Assembly: GCA_027603945.1 (NCBI GenBank)
Contig: JADIIU010000126.1
Coordinates: 1-36,357, forward strand
Reading direction: 5' to 3'
Source: Terramyces sp. JEL0728
Taxonomy: Eukaryota > Chytridiomycota > Chytridiomycetes > Rhizophydiales > Terramycetaceae
DNA length: 36,357 nt
The position numbers were made by a program, and so were the translations under genes. The notes beneath the pieces were generated by a model that searched no databases, had not been told where the DNA came from, and saw only the letters and a program-made list of their open reading frames with translations. Shown here one piece after another: positions 11,614 to 22,371 of this stretch. Positions within the stretch are counted from its first letter, which is position 1; each line of letters starts with the position of its first letter.

Positions 11614-11811
11614 ATGACGTGTATTAAGAATAAGAAGGAGGAGCAAACTGCGCCAAGAATAGAAGTTCGTCCGCTATTAGAAAAGAAGGAAGGCAGCGAA
11701 GATACTTTGAAGATGGAAGAGTACGAAAATGGCCATTTGGCACTTGTGAAATTATTAGCATTTGAGCCAATTGCTTTGGAAAACTTTGCAGCGAGTATCA
11801 TGGCAGAATAA
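11614..11811 (+). CDS. Small hypothetical protein (65 aa)
   Basis: A short, charged reading frame squeezed between the cardiolipin synthase stop (8 nt upstream) and the convergent AP-3 sigma stop (10 nt downstream). The product is rich in Lys and Glu in its first half (KNKKEEQTAPRIEVRPLLEK) and has a helical, more hydrophobic second half (ALVKLLAFEPIALENFAAS). No signal peptide, membrane helix or known domain is visible, and no intron is needed. Since this genome leaves almost no unused space, a real small gene is more likely than chance. I do not recognise it. Confidence 0.55.
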   Translation: MTCIKNKKEEQTAPRIEVRPLLEKKEGSEDTLKMEEYENGHLALVKLLAFEPIALENFAASIMAE

Positions 11812-11821
11812 AATTATATTA

Positions 11822-12325
11822 TTAACGATGACGAGCTCTTGATTTGCCTAATTGAACTCCTGACGATATTGTCTCTTGGTTCACCTCCAACACCAGTCCA
11901 CCAGAGATTACCTCTGAGAGTATTGTCATTACATCGTCCGGTCTGAATATGAGATCCAACTCGCATACATTTGTAAAAGATGCATCCAGTGCTTCAACAA
12001 AGACCTTTTTAAACTATAGTTACTTGTATCAGATCCAGTATTCCAAGTTCACTTTCAGATGAATCTACGACAAACACGAAATACAAAGCTGGATTAAGAA
12101 TAAATACTAGCATAATGCTGATTGTTAGGGATTCATTACTCTATAAACGATGGCTGTGTCTGGCTGTTCTCCGGGGAGGAAATTGCAAGCGTGCTCCGGC
12201 CTTGTACTGACAAGACGGTGAATCTCTTTTAATTTCTCGTGCTGCGTTGCAATATCCACCTGATTATACCAATTCATCAGCCTTGGTTTGCCGTCATTGT
12301 TGAATATTAAAACTGCCAAAATCAT
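11822..12325 (-). CDS. AP3S: AP-3 complex subunit sigma
   Basis: Small subunit of the AP-3 adaptor, which sorts cargo from endosomes/Golgi to lysosome-related or vacuolar compartments. The spliced protein is 147 residues. It has the sigma-adaptin longin fold: MILAVLIFNNDGKPRLMNWY at the start, then the AP-3-type HYATLYFVFVVDSSESELGILDLIQVFVEALD and FTNVCELDLIF. Introns are 12118-12139 (22 nt), 12089-12107 (19 nt) and 12005-12023 (19 nt). The first two flank a 10-nt exon (12108-12117) coding for HYA, which is essential to restore the family motif. It lacks the long C-terminal tail of animal AP-3 sigma. Confidence 0.94.
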
Positions 12326-12371
12326 GATTTGAAAAACTAATTTTCAATCACAAGACTGCGAATTTAAGCTC

Positions 12372-12482
12372 ATGATATCTGAGCAATCTCATATACCACA
12401 AAACATTATTACTTTGCATTCATGCGATGCTGCCAAACAATGCTTCATTGTTGAAAACTCTTTAAACGATATTCATTGTTGA
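12372..12482 (+). other. Short open frame upstream of the MORN5-like gene (36 codons), possible uORF
   Basis: An ATG-initiated frame of 36 residues fills most of the 167-nt gap before the MORN5-like gene and ends 10 nt before that gene's start. It has no recognisable domain. It could be an upstream reading frame in the leader, or chance. No splice site was found that would join it to the downstream gene. Confidence 0.2.
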
Positions 12483-12492
12483 AATCTTCTCA

Positions 12493-13072
12493 ATGGCATT
12501 TTGCAACTCACCATTTGAGGCTACTGTTGTAAACAAGAGGTAATAAAAACTAAGGCAGGATTGAAGGTCACGGAAAGTACACATTTGAAAACGGAAGCCA
12601 GTACAAGGGACAGTAGTTACTAATTAACGTAGATTCAAAGACGGCCAGTAATTGTTTCTAATAAGATTTCACGGTAAGGGAACAGTATACTTTCCAGATG
12701 GGGGGAAATTGGATGCGGATTGGAATTATGGAATCGCCTCTAATGTAAACCCAATTAATCCAGGAAAAATTCACCTTTGATGACGGATTAGTTTACAAGA
12801 AAGAGGATTGGGACTATTGCACCGAAAAAGACAGGAGATTTTATCAGGAAAGGATTAATGGGTTCTTGCCTGGACAGCGTCTGACAAATCTCAAATTGGC
12901 ACCTGTTATTCCTATTACTACGAAAGATCACGGATACTGCTACTATGATGATAGCGAGCAACAAATATACAATTTTGATGGAGAAAGATTGAGGAAGCCT
13001 GACGAAGGGGAAGATAATTGGATAAAGTCAAAAATGTATACTAGCCGCGATCCTGGCCAAATGGTTGAATAA
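12493..13072 (+). CDS. MORN5: MORN repeat protein, MORN5-like
   Basis: MORN5 is a small protein linked to sperm tail and cilia in animals. Five exons give 167 residues. MORN-type repeats occupy the first half: GHGKYTFENGSQYKGQFKDG, FHGKGTVYFPDG, and a degenerate KFTFDDGLVY. They are followed by the MORN5-specific C-terminal part: WDYCTEKDRRFYQERINGF, then GYCYYDDSEQQIYNF and DNWIKSKM, matching the CDGYDRRFYTEI..GYYDCGDGFYN arrangement of animal MORN5. Introns are 12540-12558 (19), 12613-12632 (20), 12648-12665 (18, the shortest in the window) and 12745-12763 (19). A 15-nt exon lies at 12633-12647. The first MORN repeat of animal homologues looks shortened. Family assignment is good; a flagellar role is inferred. 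Confidence 0.88.
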
Positions 13073-13133
13073 ATGATGATTTTAGTATTAATTTTCGTGT
13101 TTGTTTTCTGGCAGCTTCTTTTTTTTTCGACAA

Positions 13134-14685
<1,552 letters not shown>

Positions 14686-14844
14686 TCGGATAGTTATTGG
14701 TAAAATAAATTAATCTCTTTCCCTGAATATGGTTTTCCAGTGATGCGATGTCAAACTGCCAGATCAGCCCGACCTCATAGGCAGTAGATCCTTCTTATAA
14801 TCTGCAAAACCAAATAGTAAAATTAGATTATATATTACGTTATA
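14686..14844. other. 159-nt gap between RUVBL2 and CHY-finger gene, unassigned
   Basis: Convergent 3' ends flank this gap, which is longer than the usual 10-30 nt at convergent pairs here. The minus strand has an open frame (AYEVGLIWQFDIASLEN) that runs into antisense RUVBL2 but has no start. A short inverted repeat, ACTGCC at 14755-14760 with GGCAGT at 14780-14785, could fold as a hairpin. I cannot assign a gene. Confidence 0.3.
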
Positions 14845-15280
14845 CTATCCTAATCGGTCAGCCATCAAATCCTCTTCAATCAACTGAATTTGTCTTTCTC
14901 TATAATCTCTCATCATTCTTGGATCGTCGCCTTCAACACCAATCCCCTAATATTAACAAATTTTACCATATGAGGTGTCTTTGCGTCGAGAACATAGTGG
15001 TTGTCGCAGTGTGGACAATATTCATCCACCTCATCGTATTCACTAACTTAGCAAAATCGTACGTCATATCCTTTCTAAAAGTCTTTTTGCATTTCTTGCA
15101 TGCCATCACCAACTCCATGGCTTTTTTGAGTTTGTGAGGTGGTATGGACTGCTCTTCATGGCACTCTGGGCAGTCAAACCATTTCTTGCAGCACGGAGCT
15201 CTAATTGATACCTGGTTAATATCTATCTACTTGGGCGTTTAAAACATGTTTGCCTGAATTAAAAAAGTCGACTTACACAT
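14845..15280 (-). CDS. CHY-type zinc finger protein
   Basis: A small zinc-binding protein of the CHY-finger family, 117 residues after splicing. It begins almost directly with the finger: CKHVLNAQVSIRAPCCKKWFDC (Cys-x-His and Cys-Cys ligands), PECHEE, ACKKCKKTFRKDM and YCPHCDNHYVLDAKTP, so most paired ligands are present. An acidic/basic helical tail follows (GDDPRMMRDYRERQIQ). Introns are 14947-14966 (20), 15043-15062 (20), 15212-15230 (19) and 15254-15276 (23, the longest in the window). The first coding exon is then only four bases (ATG plus one base), and the second is 23 nt. This start is chosen because the frame upstream is closed by a TAG with no other ATG. Precise function is unknown; relatives include a mitochondrial Tim13 helper and RCHY1. 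Confidence 0.85.
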
Positions 15281-15365
15281 TGGAGATTGGGAAAAAATCA
15301 GCGTGAGAAATTCCTAGTTGGGGCTTGCAACAGGCTAGATCTGAATACAAATTAGAGAATATCGT

Positions 15366-15869
15366 TTATTCAACAGGTATCCAAATCTCAGTCACCAACT
15401 CATTTACAGGAGTAGAGTGCATGTCATTCAAGTAGAGCTCGAATGGCATGGAATCAATCGTGCAGTTCATTTTCCTGCCAGATTTGACAAGCTCCGCTTT
15501 TGCGCTATCCCATGAAGCGTAAATGCGATCATAACCGCCGATATGCTTGTAGACTAGCCACTCTCCTGCTTTGATCTTTCTGACATGGAGAGTATCTTTT
15601 CCAGCTCCACCATACTCGGAAATGCTAGCCTTTACTCCTTCAGGGTTTGTAATGAGGTAGCCTGGTTCATAATAGCAAGGTCCAGGCTGTTTTGGGTCGG
15701 AAGGAGAGAAGGCCATTAGTTTTGATACTTTTGGATTTGATTGCTTGATGAATGGAAGCAAATGTTCATCGGCTTGCTTGAATGCCAAATCAAATCGAAA
15801 GTTTGAAACAACTTGGCGAGATACCAGCGCAAATGTATCTTGGTTTTGTGTTTTGAATTCAAACGACAT
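15366..15869 (-). CDS. GyrI-like small-molecule-binding domain protein
   Basis: A stand-alone GyrI/SbmC-type domain of 167 residues, the fold used as effector-binding domain in bacterial AraC/MerR regulators. Typical features are seen: FSPSDPKQPGPCYYEPGYLI, the KIKAGEWLVYKHIGGYDRIYASWDSAKAEL block (compare the family pattern GxYAVFRHxGPYDxL), and the end PFELYLNDMHSTPVNELVTEIWIPV. No DNA-binding domain is attached. It is intronless in a gene set where most genes have introns. Its bacterial character makes old horizontal transfer possible, though related domains are known in eukaryotes. The ligand is unknown. The gene is followed 85 nt downstream by the CHY gene on the same strand. Confidence 0.85.
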   Translation of the reverse strand: MSFEFKTQNQDTFALVSRQVVSNFRFDLAFKQADEHLLPFIKQSNPKVSKLMAFSPSDPKQPGPCYYEPGYLITNPEGVKASISEYGGAGKDTLHVRKIKAGEWLVYKHIGGYDRIYASWDSAKAELVKSGRKMNCTIDSMPFELYLNDMHSTPVNELVTEIWIPVE

Positions 15870-16005
15870 TTTGAAGTGGATTCAAATTTTCAAAGTGAAT
15901 GAAAATGAATCATGGTCATTGGCTCAAAGAAGTTCATATATACAGCTACCTGGCTCACAAGTTGATCAATTATATAGCGTTTGCTTGAATAAAAAATTGT
16001 GTATT

Positions 16006-17085
16006 TTAATGTGTAGGCAAATCCTTGAACATGTGCAAGACGTCTGTCAAGGATAAAACACCAGAAAGAGCGTCCATTCCATCGCCAGTTACCCATACCC
16101 TGTGTATCTTTTTGGATTGCAGTTCTTTGATCGCCTTTTCCAAAGTAACATCATATTTAACTTGAGAAAGCTGGTCCGCCATCAAACCTTTCTGGTTTCT
16201 TCTTTCGCTTTCCAAATATTCGAATACAGGCTTGTTCAATTTCGCCATGTTTTTTATATTTAATCCACGTAAATCAGATGCTGACAAGTTTGCTATTAAT
16301 TCTCCATTTTTGTTGATTACTGGAACTGCTTGCAAGTTGTCCATATACATTGTCTTTAATCCATGGAGAGCAGTTTGACTTTCCAAGACAGCAACAATTG
16401 GAGCTTTGTTTTGGCCTAATAATATCGAAACTGTTCCAACTTGAATATTGAGGATTGGTTCCAGGATTTCCTTTGGCAGAACAGTAGAATTGACCAGAAA
16501 TGAAACTAAATCAGTTTGTGAAACCAAAGAAATCGAGGCAGTTAGAGGAATAGGTCCGAATACCGATTCCATCAAGATATCAGAATCAACTACGAGGACA
16601 CGGTGCTGCTTGGAAGTAGTTAGTGCAGAAAGCAATTCGGATACAGGATCGGTCGAGTAAAACATCCATGGCGCAAGAGATTCCGCAGAAGACCCAAGAG
16701 CCTTTTCAATCGGTGTATTGAAAAACTCGCAGGCATCCTTTCTTTCGATATAATCAAACAGGTTGGACTCTTGGAAATCCTTCTTGGAATCAAATATTTC
16801 TTCAAAAACAGCAAAAGACAAGATGTCGTAAACTGACAAGATCCCAATATAGATGTTGTCGCCTGTTTGTTTGTCGACCGTGTAGATAGGAGCGGACAAG
16901 ATGTTGGAGTTGTTTAAAGCTTTCAGGAACACTTGGATTGCAGTTTTGGCTTCAAATGATACCAAAGGGCTGAAAGTCGTTTTCCTTTTGTGAGCCAGGA
17001 CTTTGGCAATCTTTACATCGGACAGGAAAGAGTAGGCTTTCTTTGAGGCCTTTTCTACGTGTTGGTTGAGCATTTCAGTAGCCAT
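16006..17085 (-). CDS. Protein with four CBS domains (AMPK-gamma/SDS23-like)
   Basis: A 359-residue protein made of CBS repeats, modules that usually bind adenine nucleotides. Segments consistent with four CBS motifs are: SAPIYTVDKQTGDNIYIGIL with SVYDILSF (about 60-90); HRVLVVDSD with SLVSQTDLVSFL (about 155-195); LQAVPVINKNGELIANLSAS with DLRGL (about 250-275); and IHRVWVTGDGMDALSGVLS with LTDVLHMF (about 325-350). This is the layout of AMPK gamma (Snf4) and fungal Sds23. Which of the two is meant cannot be settled by eye. No intron is needed across 1080 nt, unusual beside its neighbours. The start ATG begins MATEMLNQHVEKASKKAYSF, fitting a helical leader before the first repeat. Confidence 0.88.
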   Translation of the reverse strand: MATEMLNQHVEKASKKAYSFLSDVKIAKVLAHKRKTTFSPLVSFEAKTAIQVFLKALNNSNILSAPIYTVDKQTGDNIYIGILSVYDILSFAVFEEIFDSKKDFQESNLFDYIERKDACEFFNTPIEKALGSSAESLAPWMFYSTDPVSELLSALTTSKQHRVLVVDSDILMESVFGPIPLTASISLVSQTDLVSFLVNSTVLPKEILEPILNIQVGTVSILLGQNKAPIVAVLESQTALHGLKTMYMDNLQAVPVINKNGELIANLSASDLRGLNIKNMAKLNKPVFEYLESERRNQKGLMADQLSQVKYDVTLEKAIKELQSKKIHRVWVTGDGMDALSGVLSLTDVLHMFKDLPTH

Positions 17086-17351
17086 TCCTTTCTTTGTTTT
17101 ATATATTTTTTGCTAAATTTGACTAACCATGACACAACATGACTTTAGCATTGGCCAAGCCAGCCATAACAAATCCTGAGCACACATCATTGAGAGCGCG
17201 ATCTTCTATCTCCTTGCGGCGAGGAGCACGTATTAATCGTGACCACCTACTAAAACAATATCCAGAGCACAGCTGCTTATACCAAGAATCAAAAGCAAAC
17301 TTTCTGAAAGACAATTGATATGCTCTGAAAAAAATCTTGAAAAAAAACAAA
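17086..17351. other. 266-nt gap before DRG1 with unassigned open frames
   Basis: One of the longer gaps in the window. The + strand has a 59-codon ATG frame at 17139-17318 (LRARSSISLRRGARINRDHL within it). The minus strand has a protein-like stretch (RRKEIEDRALNDVCSGF) ending near 17123, but with no upstream ATG. Neither matches a family I know. The two overlap, so at most one is real. The region would also hold divergent promoters for the CBS gene and DRG1. Confidence 0.3.
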
Positions 17352-18514
17352 ATGTCGACGATTTTGGAAAAGATTAAGGATATTGAAAATGAAATGGCAA
17401 AGACCCAAAAGAACAAGGCGACTTCATATCACTTGGGAACATTAAAAGCAAAATTGGCGAAACTTCGAAGAGAGTTGTTGATGCCTTCAAGCGGCGGAGG
17501 TGGTCCAGGTGTTGGGTTTGATGTTGCAAAGACTGGTGTTGCTCGAGTTGGGTTTGTTGGTTTCCCTTCAGTTGGAAAGTCAACTTTGATGTCAAAACTA
17601 ACCGGAACCCACTCAGAAGTTGGTGCATACGAGTTCACGACTCTTACAACAGTGCCTGGAGTTATTCAATACAAAGGGGCGAAAATCCAGATGCTTGATT
17701 TGCCTGGTATTATCGAAGGTATTTGCATGCTCATCTAGGCGCAAAGGATGGGAAAGGCAGAGGTAGGCAGGTTATTGCTGTTGCTAGAACTTGCTCTTTA
17801 ATTTTCATTGTCCTGGATGTTTTGAAACCATTAGGAGATAAAAGAGTTATTGAAAGGGAATTGGAAGGATTTGGAATCAGATTAAACAAGAAACCACCTG
17901 CTATTACTCTCAGAAAAAAGGAAAAGGGAGGGATTAACATCACCGCAACCGATAAATTAACAAATATTTCAAAGGATGTAATCAAAGCTATTTGCTCAGA
18001 ATACAAGATTCACAATGCAGATATTTCAATCAGATGCGATCCAACCGAAGATGAATTCATTGATGTATTGGAAGGCAATCGTATTTATATCCCGTGTCTT
18101 TATGTACTGAACAAAATCGATCAGGTAATCGCCAATTAATTAGATTTCAATTCAAGAATTGGATATCATTTACAAAATCCCCCACTCTGTGCCAATTTCA
18201 TCTCACCACGAATGGAACTTTGATGACTTGCTTGAAATGGTAATTAGCAGTAACTGTAGATGTGGCAATACTTGGACCTCTGCCGTATTTACACCAAACC
18301 AAAAGGGAGACTGCCGGATTATGAGCAGCCTGTTGTTTTGACCAAGGAAAAGAATTCAGTAGAAGATTTTTGTAATGCCATTCATAGAGGGATTTTAAAG
18401 GATTTCAAGAATGCTATAGTATGGGGCTCAAGTGTCAAGCATCCTGGGCAGAAAGTTGGAAAGGAGCATGCCCTCAACGACGAAGATGTAGTGCAAATTA
18501 TCAAGAAAATCTAA
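17352..18514 (+). CDS. DRG1: Developmentally regulated GTP-binding protein DRG1
   Basis: Conserved OBG-family GTPase that associates with translating ribosomes together with its partner DFRP1 (Tma46/LEREPO4). The spliced product is 367 residues, the family length. Motifs: N-terminal helical [20 protein letters not shown]1 [11 protein letters not shown]2 region [11 protein letters not shown]3 [21 protein letters not shown], the S5D2L insert with [12 protein letters not shown]4 LNKID, and a C-terminal TGS domain from [15 protein letters not shown] to the end ([12 protein letters not shown]). Introns are 17719-17738 (20), 18125-18143 (19) and 18240-18259 (20), each placed where the human sequence continues without a break. 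Confidence 0.97.
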
Positions 18515-18547
18515 TATATTCCAATCATCTCTAATACCTTTTAATTC

Positions 18548-20500
18548 ATGAAAGTTGCGTCATTCCATTTACGCGATTGTTTTAGCTGTCCCAGCATGAA
18601 GAATCAAAAAGCCCACCGTTCAGTAATAGAAGCTACAGCGGCGCATGACGCATTTCTTGCCAAAGTAGAATTCGTTTAATTGTAGATTGGCTCCAAAATT
18701 GGCATAGTTTCCAAGGATGGGACTTTATCCAAGCATCTTTCTGCCAGATCTGAAAATACCCCCCTTTTAAAACCATTCAGACAGCGCAGCTTGCCCATAG
18801 TCGCAAGGAGATTCCTGCCTAAGCAAAGCGACAAGAAAAAGAAGCACGTACCGGCTTACTTTGATAAGTATTCTCCAAATACAGAAACCACAAAAAAACC
18901 ATTGGTAGCGAGATCCGATACAGTAGTCGTGGAATCACTATCACCAGGAAAGCTTTCAGTTTCACTTTTGCAAGAGCCAGAGGATATTTACTCGATTGCA
19001 GGGTATGAGAAGGAATGCGAAGTAATACCCAAAGAAACCACTATACAAGAGAAACAATACCGCAAAATTAAATCCCTGCCAATCAATGTTCCGAAAGAAA
19101 AGTCATTACTCGAAAATACCGTACTGCAAAAGATATCCGAGTGGAGTGTGCTAGATGTACAGCTACTTCGTGATATTACACGAATTGTTGAACCCATAGT
19201 GGCAGGGGATATTCTCTATGACTATTTCAACGACCAATCGGCCGGAGTTGCAGAAGACAGGGATTATTGCAAAGAAAAGATCCCGCCGCCGTCCAGTAAA
19301 ATTATGACCAGCATTGAGGAATCAAGTTTTGATCTCTCACCATCATTAAAATCTGCAGGGTTTTTATTCATGTCTCATGAAGTACGAGAGTCTATTGGCT
19401 CAAAATATTCAGCCGATCACAAAATGGATGATAGAGGAGACTTTAGCAATAAGAACAAGTTGTTTGCCAATCCAAAATCGCTTCCAGAGACTCCTCAGCA
19501 TTATCCATTTATGAGAAACCTCCCTCCTTCAATACCTGCAGATCCTTACAACGCAAGCTATTCGAAAACAAAGAAATTTACCAATACAGCAGTATCCGTA
19601 TCATTGCTGAGCAGAGAATCAACCCCAAAACCCAAGTTATCCAGCAAGGAACAGGACAAGCCCCAGGCTTCATGCGTAGTGAGGTTAGACAACAGTCTCC
19701 TGGAGCGAAATAAAATCTATGATATGGATGATCAATATGATTCCAGCCATAATTTCGATAGTGACTTTATGTGGGATAGAGAGATTTCTTCGAATATATA
19801 TGAAGAACAGGATATTGAATCTCCAGACGAATATCAGCAGGAAGATGCATCTAGTAAATCTGGCGAACTGGAAGACGAAATGTCAAACAGCAACGAAAGA
19901 GTTGATGATCTCCCGAGAACTTCTTCTTGCTCCTCCAGAAAGAAGGAAAGGTTTACCCCAAGCTTTTTTCCGAAAGAAGTTAATTTAAGTAGTTTAGGGC
20001 CGGATAAGGAAAACGAAGCCTACATTTCAAAGGTAACCTCTGCTAATATAGTTGGGCAAAGTCGTAAAACAAAAAGAGTATGGAGACAGAATACGAAAGC
20101 TTATGTTGGCAAAATGCAAATTGCAAGCCTCGACTTCCAAAGTTCGAGAACCAGATAAATCGCCCATCGAAGATAAAATAACAAAGCTGCCAACATTGGT
20201 GTCAAAATCAACGGAGATCGCAAATAAACTGGCGGGAAACTTGTCAAAATCGCAAAAAGTAACCTGTTGGTAATGTAGATGAAGTTTTACGCGTCAAACA
20301 TCAAGAAACCAGATTTAATTCTAAAGAAATCATCAAAATCACTAAGTGATGTACACACAGGAACAAAACTGCCTCCTATAGGAAAAAGACGGTGCAACTC
20401 GGTTCCATCCATTTCCCCTGATTTGGATTGGTTGGATAGCAAGCATAACTCTGACGTGACTACCGCTGAAAATATTCGCAAATCATTTAAAAACATGTAA
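18548..20500 (+). CDS. Long low-complexity orphan protein (630 aa)
   Basis: I do not recognise this protein. Four exons (introns 18665-18685, 20033-20051 and 20259-20278; 21, 19 and 20 nt) join into one uninterrupted 630-residue frame; each intron has the usual GTA start and branch motif. The product is hydrophilic and rich in Ser, Lys, Glu, Asp and Pro, with no membrane segment or signal peptide. The start, MKVASFHLRDCFSCPSM, has two nearby Cys. Ordered-looking patches are KISEWSVLDVQLLRDITRI and AGDILYDYF (about 190-215). Acidic runs (SPDEYQQEDASSKSGELEDE) and basic runs alternate. The end is KKSSKSLSDVHTG then LPPIGKRRCNSVPS. It sits 33 nt after DRG1 and 90 nt before the axonemal DNALI1 gene. 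A cytoskeletal or flagellar scaffold role would be pure inference. Confidence 0.7.
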
Positions 20501-20590
20501 ATACCACTTGTATATTACTGATTAACAAATAAAATAATTAGAAGCGTCCGTTTGCTTGATCGCGTCATCTCATTTTATCTAAAATTTATA

Positions 20591-21471
20591 ATGACCCCAG
20601 GACATTCGTTAGTTAGATACGACAATCCAGTATTAGTATCCAGAAGTGATGTTGCAGCACCTGTAAAAGCTCCAGGAGGAGCGAAAGGAGCACATGGAGC
20701 AGACCATAAAAAAGGAGGTCCTTCAGGGTCGAAAAAGCTTCCGCCTGTAGAAGATAAAGGAAGAGCAAAAACACCTAGCCAAACTGAGGATATTTTGAAT
20801 TCGATTTTGCCGCCAAGGTTCCAAAGACACTAACATCAGAGAATGGGACGAAGCTGGGCAACTTTGGATTCAAAAAGTATCAAGCACTCCTGCAACCAGA
20901 TTAGATGTGATTAATTTACAAGTATTAAAGCAATAACACAGGAACAATTGGATCATATCTTGCAAAAACGCCAAGCGCGTGAGACGGGTATCTGCCCAGT
21001 CAGAAGAGAGCTATACAGCCAATGTTTCGGTAATCCAAATTTTACCAAGACGAATTGATTCGGCAAGTAACAATTAGTTGTCAGGAACGCGGATTGTTGC
21101 TGTTGAGAGTCAGAGATGAAATTAGAATGTCAATTGCTGCCTACCAAACTCTATATGAAAGCAGTGTCGCTTTTGGAATGAGAAAAGCACTTCAAGCCGA
21201 ACAAGGAAAGTCCGATATGGAAACAAAAGTATTTTTTGCTCACATAGATCAAAGAGTTGGAAGATGAAAAGAGACAGCTAGAACAAAGTGTACTAGAATT
21301 AAAAGCTAAATGTGAGGCTATTGAAAAAAGGGAAGGCGAAAGAAGAGCGATGGAGGAACGCAAACACGCAGAAGAAATTGCATTCCTCAAGAAAACCAAC
21401 GTCCAACTCAAGGTAACTTTTGCTTATCCAAGACTCAATTGGAGGGTATTCTTAGTCCGCAAAAGAAGTAA
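20591..21471 (+). CDS. DNALI1: Axonemal dynein light intermediate chain DNALI1 (p28)
   Basis: Inner-arm dynein light chain of motile cilia and flagella (Chlamydomonas p28), needed for single-headed inner-arm dyneins. The spliced protein is 259 residues, the usual size. After a Gly/Lys/Ala-rich variable N-terminus (LVRYDNPVLVSRSD is conserved) come ILNSILPPREW, QLWIQKVSSTPATRLDVINL, QARETGICPVRRELYSQCF, DELIRQVTISCQERGLLLLR, EIRMSIAAYQTLYESSVAFG and a C-terminal coiled coil ending QLEGILSPQKK. Introns are 20818-20839 (22), 20922-20941 (20), 21030-21049 (20), 21229-21247 (19) and 21413-21432 (20). This is the strongest evidence in the window that the organism builds a motile flagellum. Confidence 0.97.
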
Positions 21472-21561
21472 TTTAATGTTCCGATTTATTGAAAATAAAC
21501 CTATTTCTTTTAATTGGATTTGGCTATGCTAGAATAGTTCAGCATGTATGTATTCCTACAG

Positions 21562-22371
21562 CTAACTAGTTTTATTAATTAATATATCATTTTCTAGCCT
21601 GTAACTTTGTATAACAGATGAATATGAAGCAACTACACTGGATTGCGGTTGAATGCTGGACCTCTGAACCCGGACATAATTCACTTCCATAAACGTCGAA
21701 GCGCTGAAAACCTTTGACAAGAACCTGTTGGATATCAGCAGTGTTAATATATCAAGCGTCCAACATGCATATATAGGGCCACCTCCGATTTGAGGGGTAA
21801 CGATCGACCAGACACACGAAAGAACAAACAAGGACGCCGAAGCCGGAATTAGAACTAGAATTCCAAGGTGCATTAGATTATGGCTGGCCATTGTCTCTCG
21901 AATCTTCATAAACAGGAAACAGTGATAGAAAAAATCTGTCAATGCCAAGACTGCATTTCCAACCGCGAATACAAACAATGAGTTAGCTGTACTGGTATAT
22001 AGATTAGCTATTCCATATATGGGAACAATGATATAGCATATTGGTATTATCAGCATCCCCCATATATATTTTCTTGCAAAGTCTGAATACAGAAACACGA
22101 TAAATCGTCTGATGTATGAGATTTCCAATAATATCGTTGAAAAGAAATCCGCCAAGCTTGCAGTAATGCTTACCGTTCGATAATATGTGGATAGAGTGTC
22201 CGTTTCGCGATGGAGCAGATTTTTGGCAAAGCAATACACAAACGCACTGATAACTGCTGTGAAAATGGCCACCTGTATGAATTTTCGTTGGTATAGCTTT
22301 TCATAGTCTATTAAACCCAATGCTACTCCAATATTTAGAAAACTAATGTAATAGAATATTTTTTGAGACAT
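21562..22371 (-). CDS. Seven-transmembrane protein, tandem paralogue 1
   Basis: An intronless 269-residue polytopic membrane protein with about seven hydrophobic segments, for example FLNIGVALGLIDY near the N-terminus, FIQVAIFTAVISAFVYCF, MLIIPICYIIVPIYGIA, LFVFAVGNAVLALTDFF, LGILVLIPASASLFVLSCVW and CWTLDILTLLISNRFL, then a short Ser-rich cytosolic-type tail. It is a paralogue of the gene at 22810-23763: they share FLNIG-GL-DYEKL near the start, WTLDI before the last helix end, and similar spacing of helices. The 7-TM layout could fit a receptor, but no known receptor signature is seen. Function unknown. Confidence 0.78.
   Translation of the reverse strand: MSQKIFYYISFLNIGVALGLIDYEKLYQRKFIQVAIFTAVISAFVYCFAKNLLHRETDTLSTYYRTVSITASLADFFSTILLEISYIRRFIVFLYSDFARKYIWGMLIIPICYIIVPIYGIANLYTSTANSLFVFAVGNAVLALTDFFYHCFLFMKIRETMASHNLMHLGILVLIPASASLFVLSCVWSIVTPQIGGGPIYACWTLDILTLLISNRFLSKVFSASTFMEVNYVRVQRSSIQPQSSVVASYSSVIQSYRLENDILINKTS

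Noticed and set aside
17123..17340. Minus-strand gene upstream of DRG1
   Set aside because: No ATG exists in the upstream part and no intron of usual size links it to one.
18791..20158. The orphan gene taken as a single-exon 455-residue ORF
   Set aside because: Its first codon is TTG, and flanking exons join in frame through three introns of standard size.
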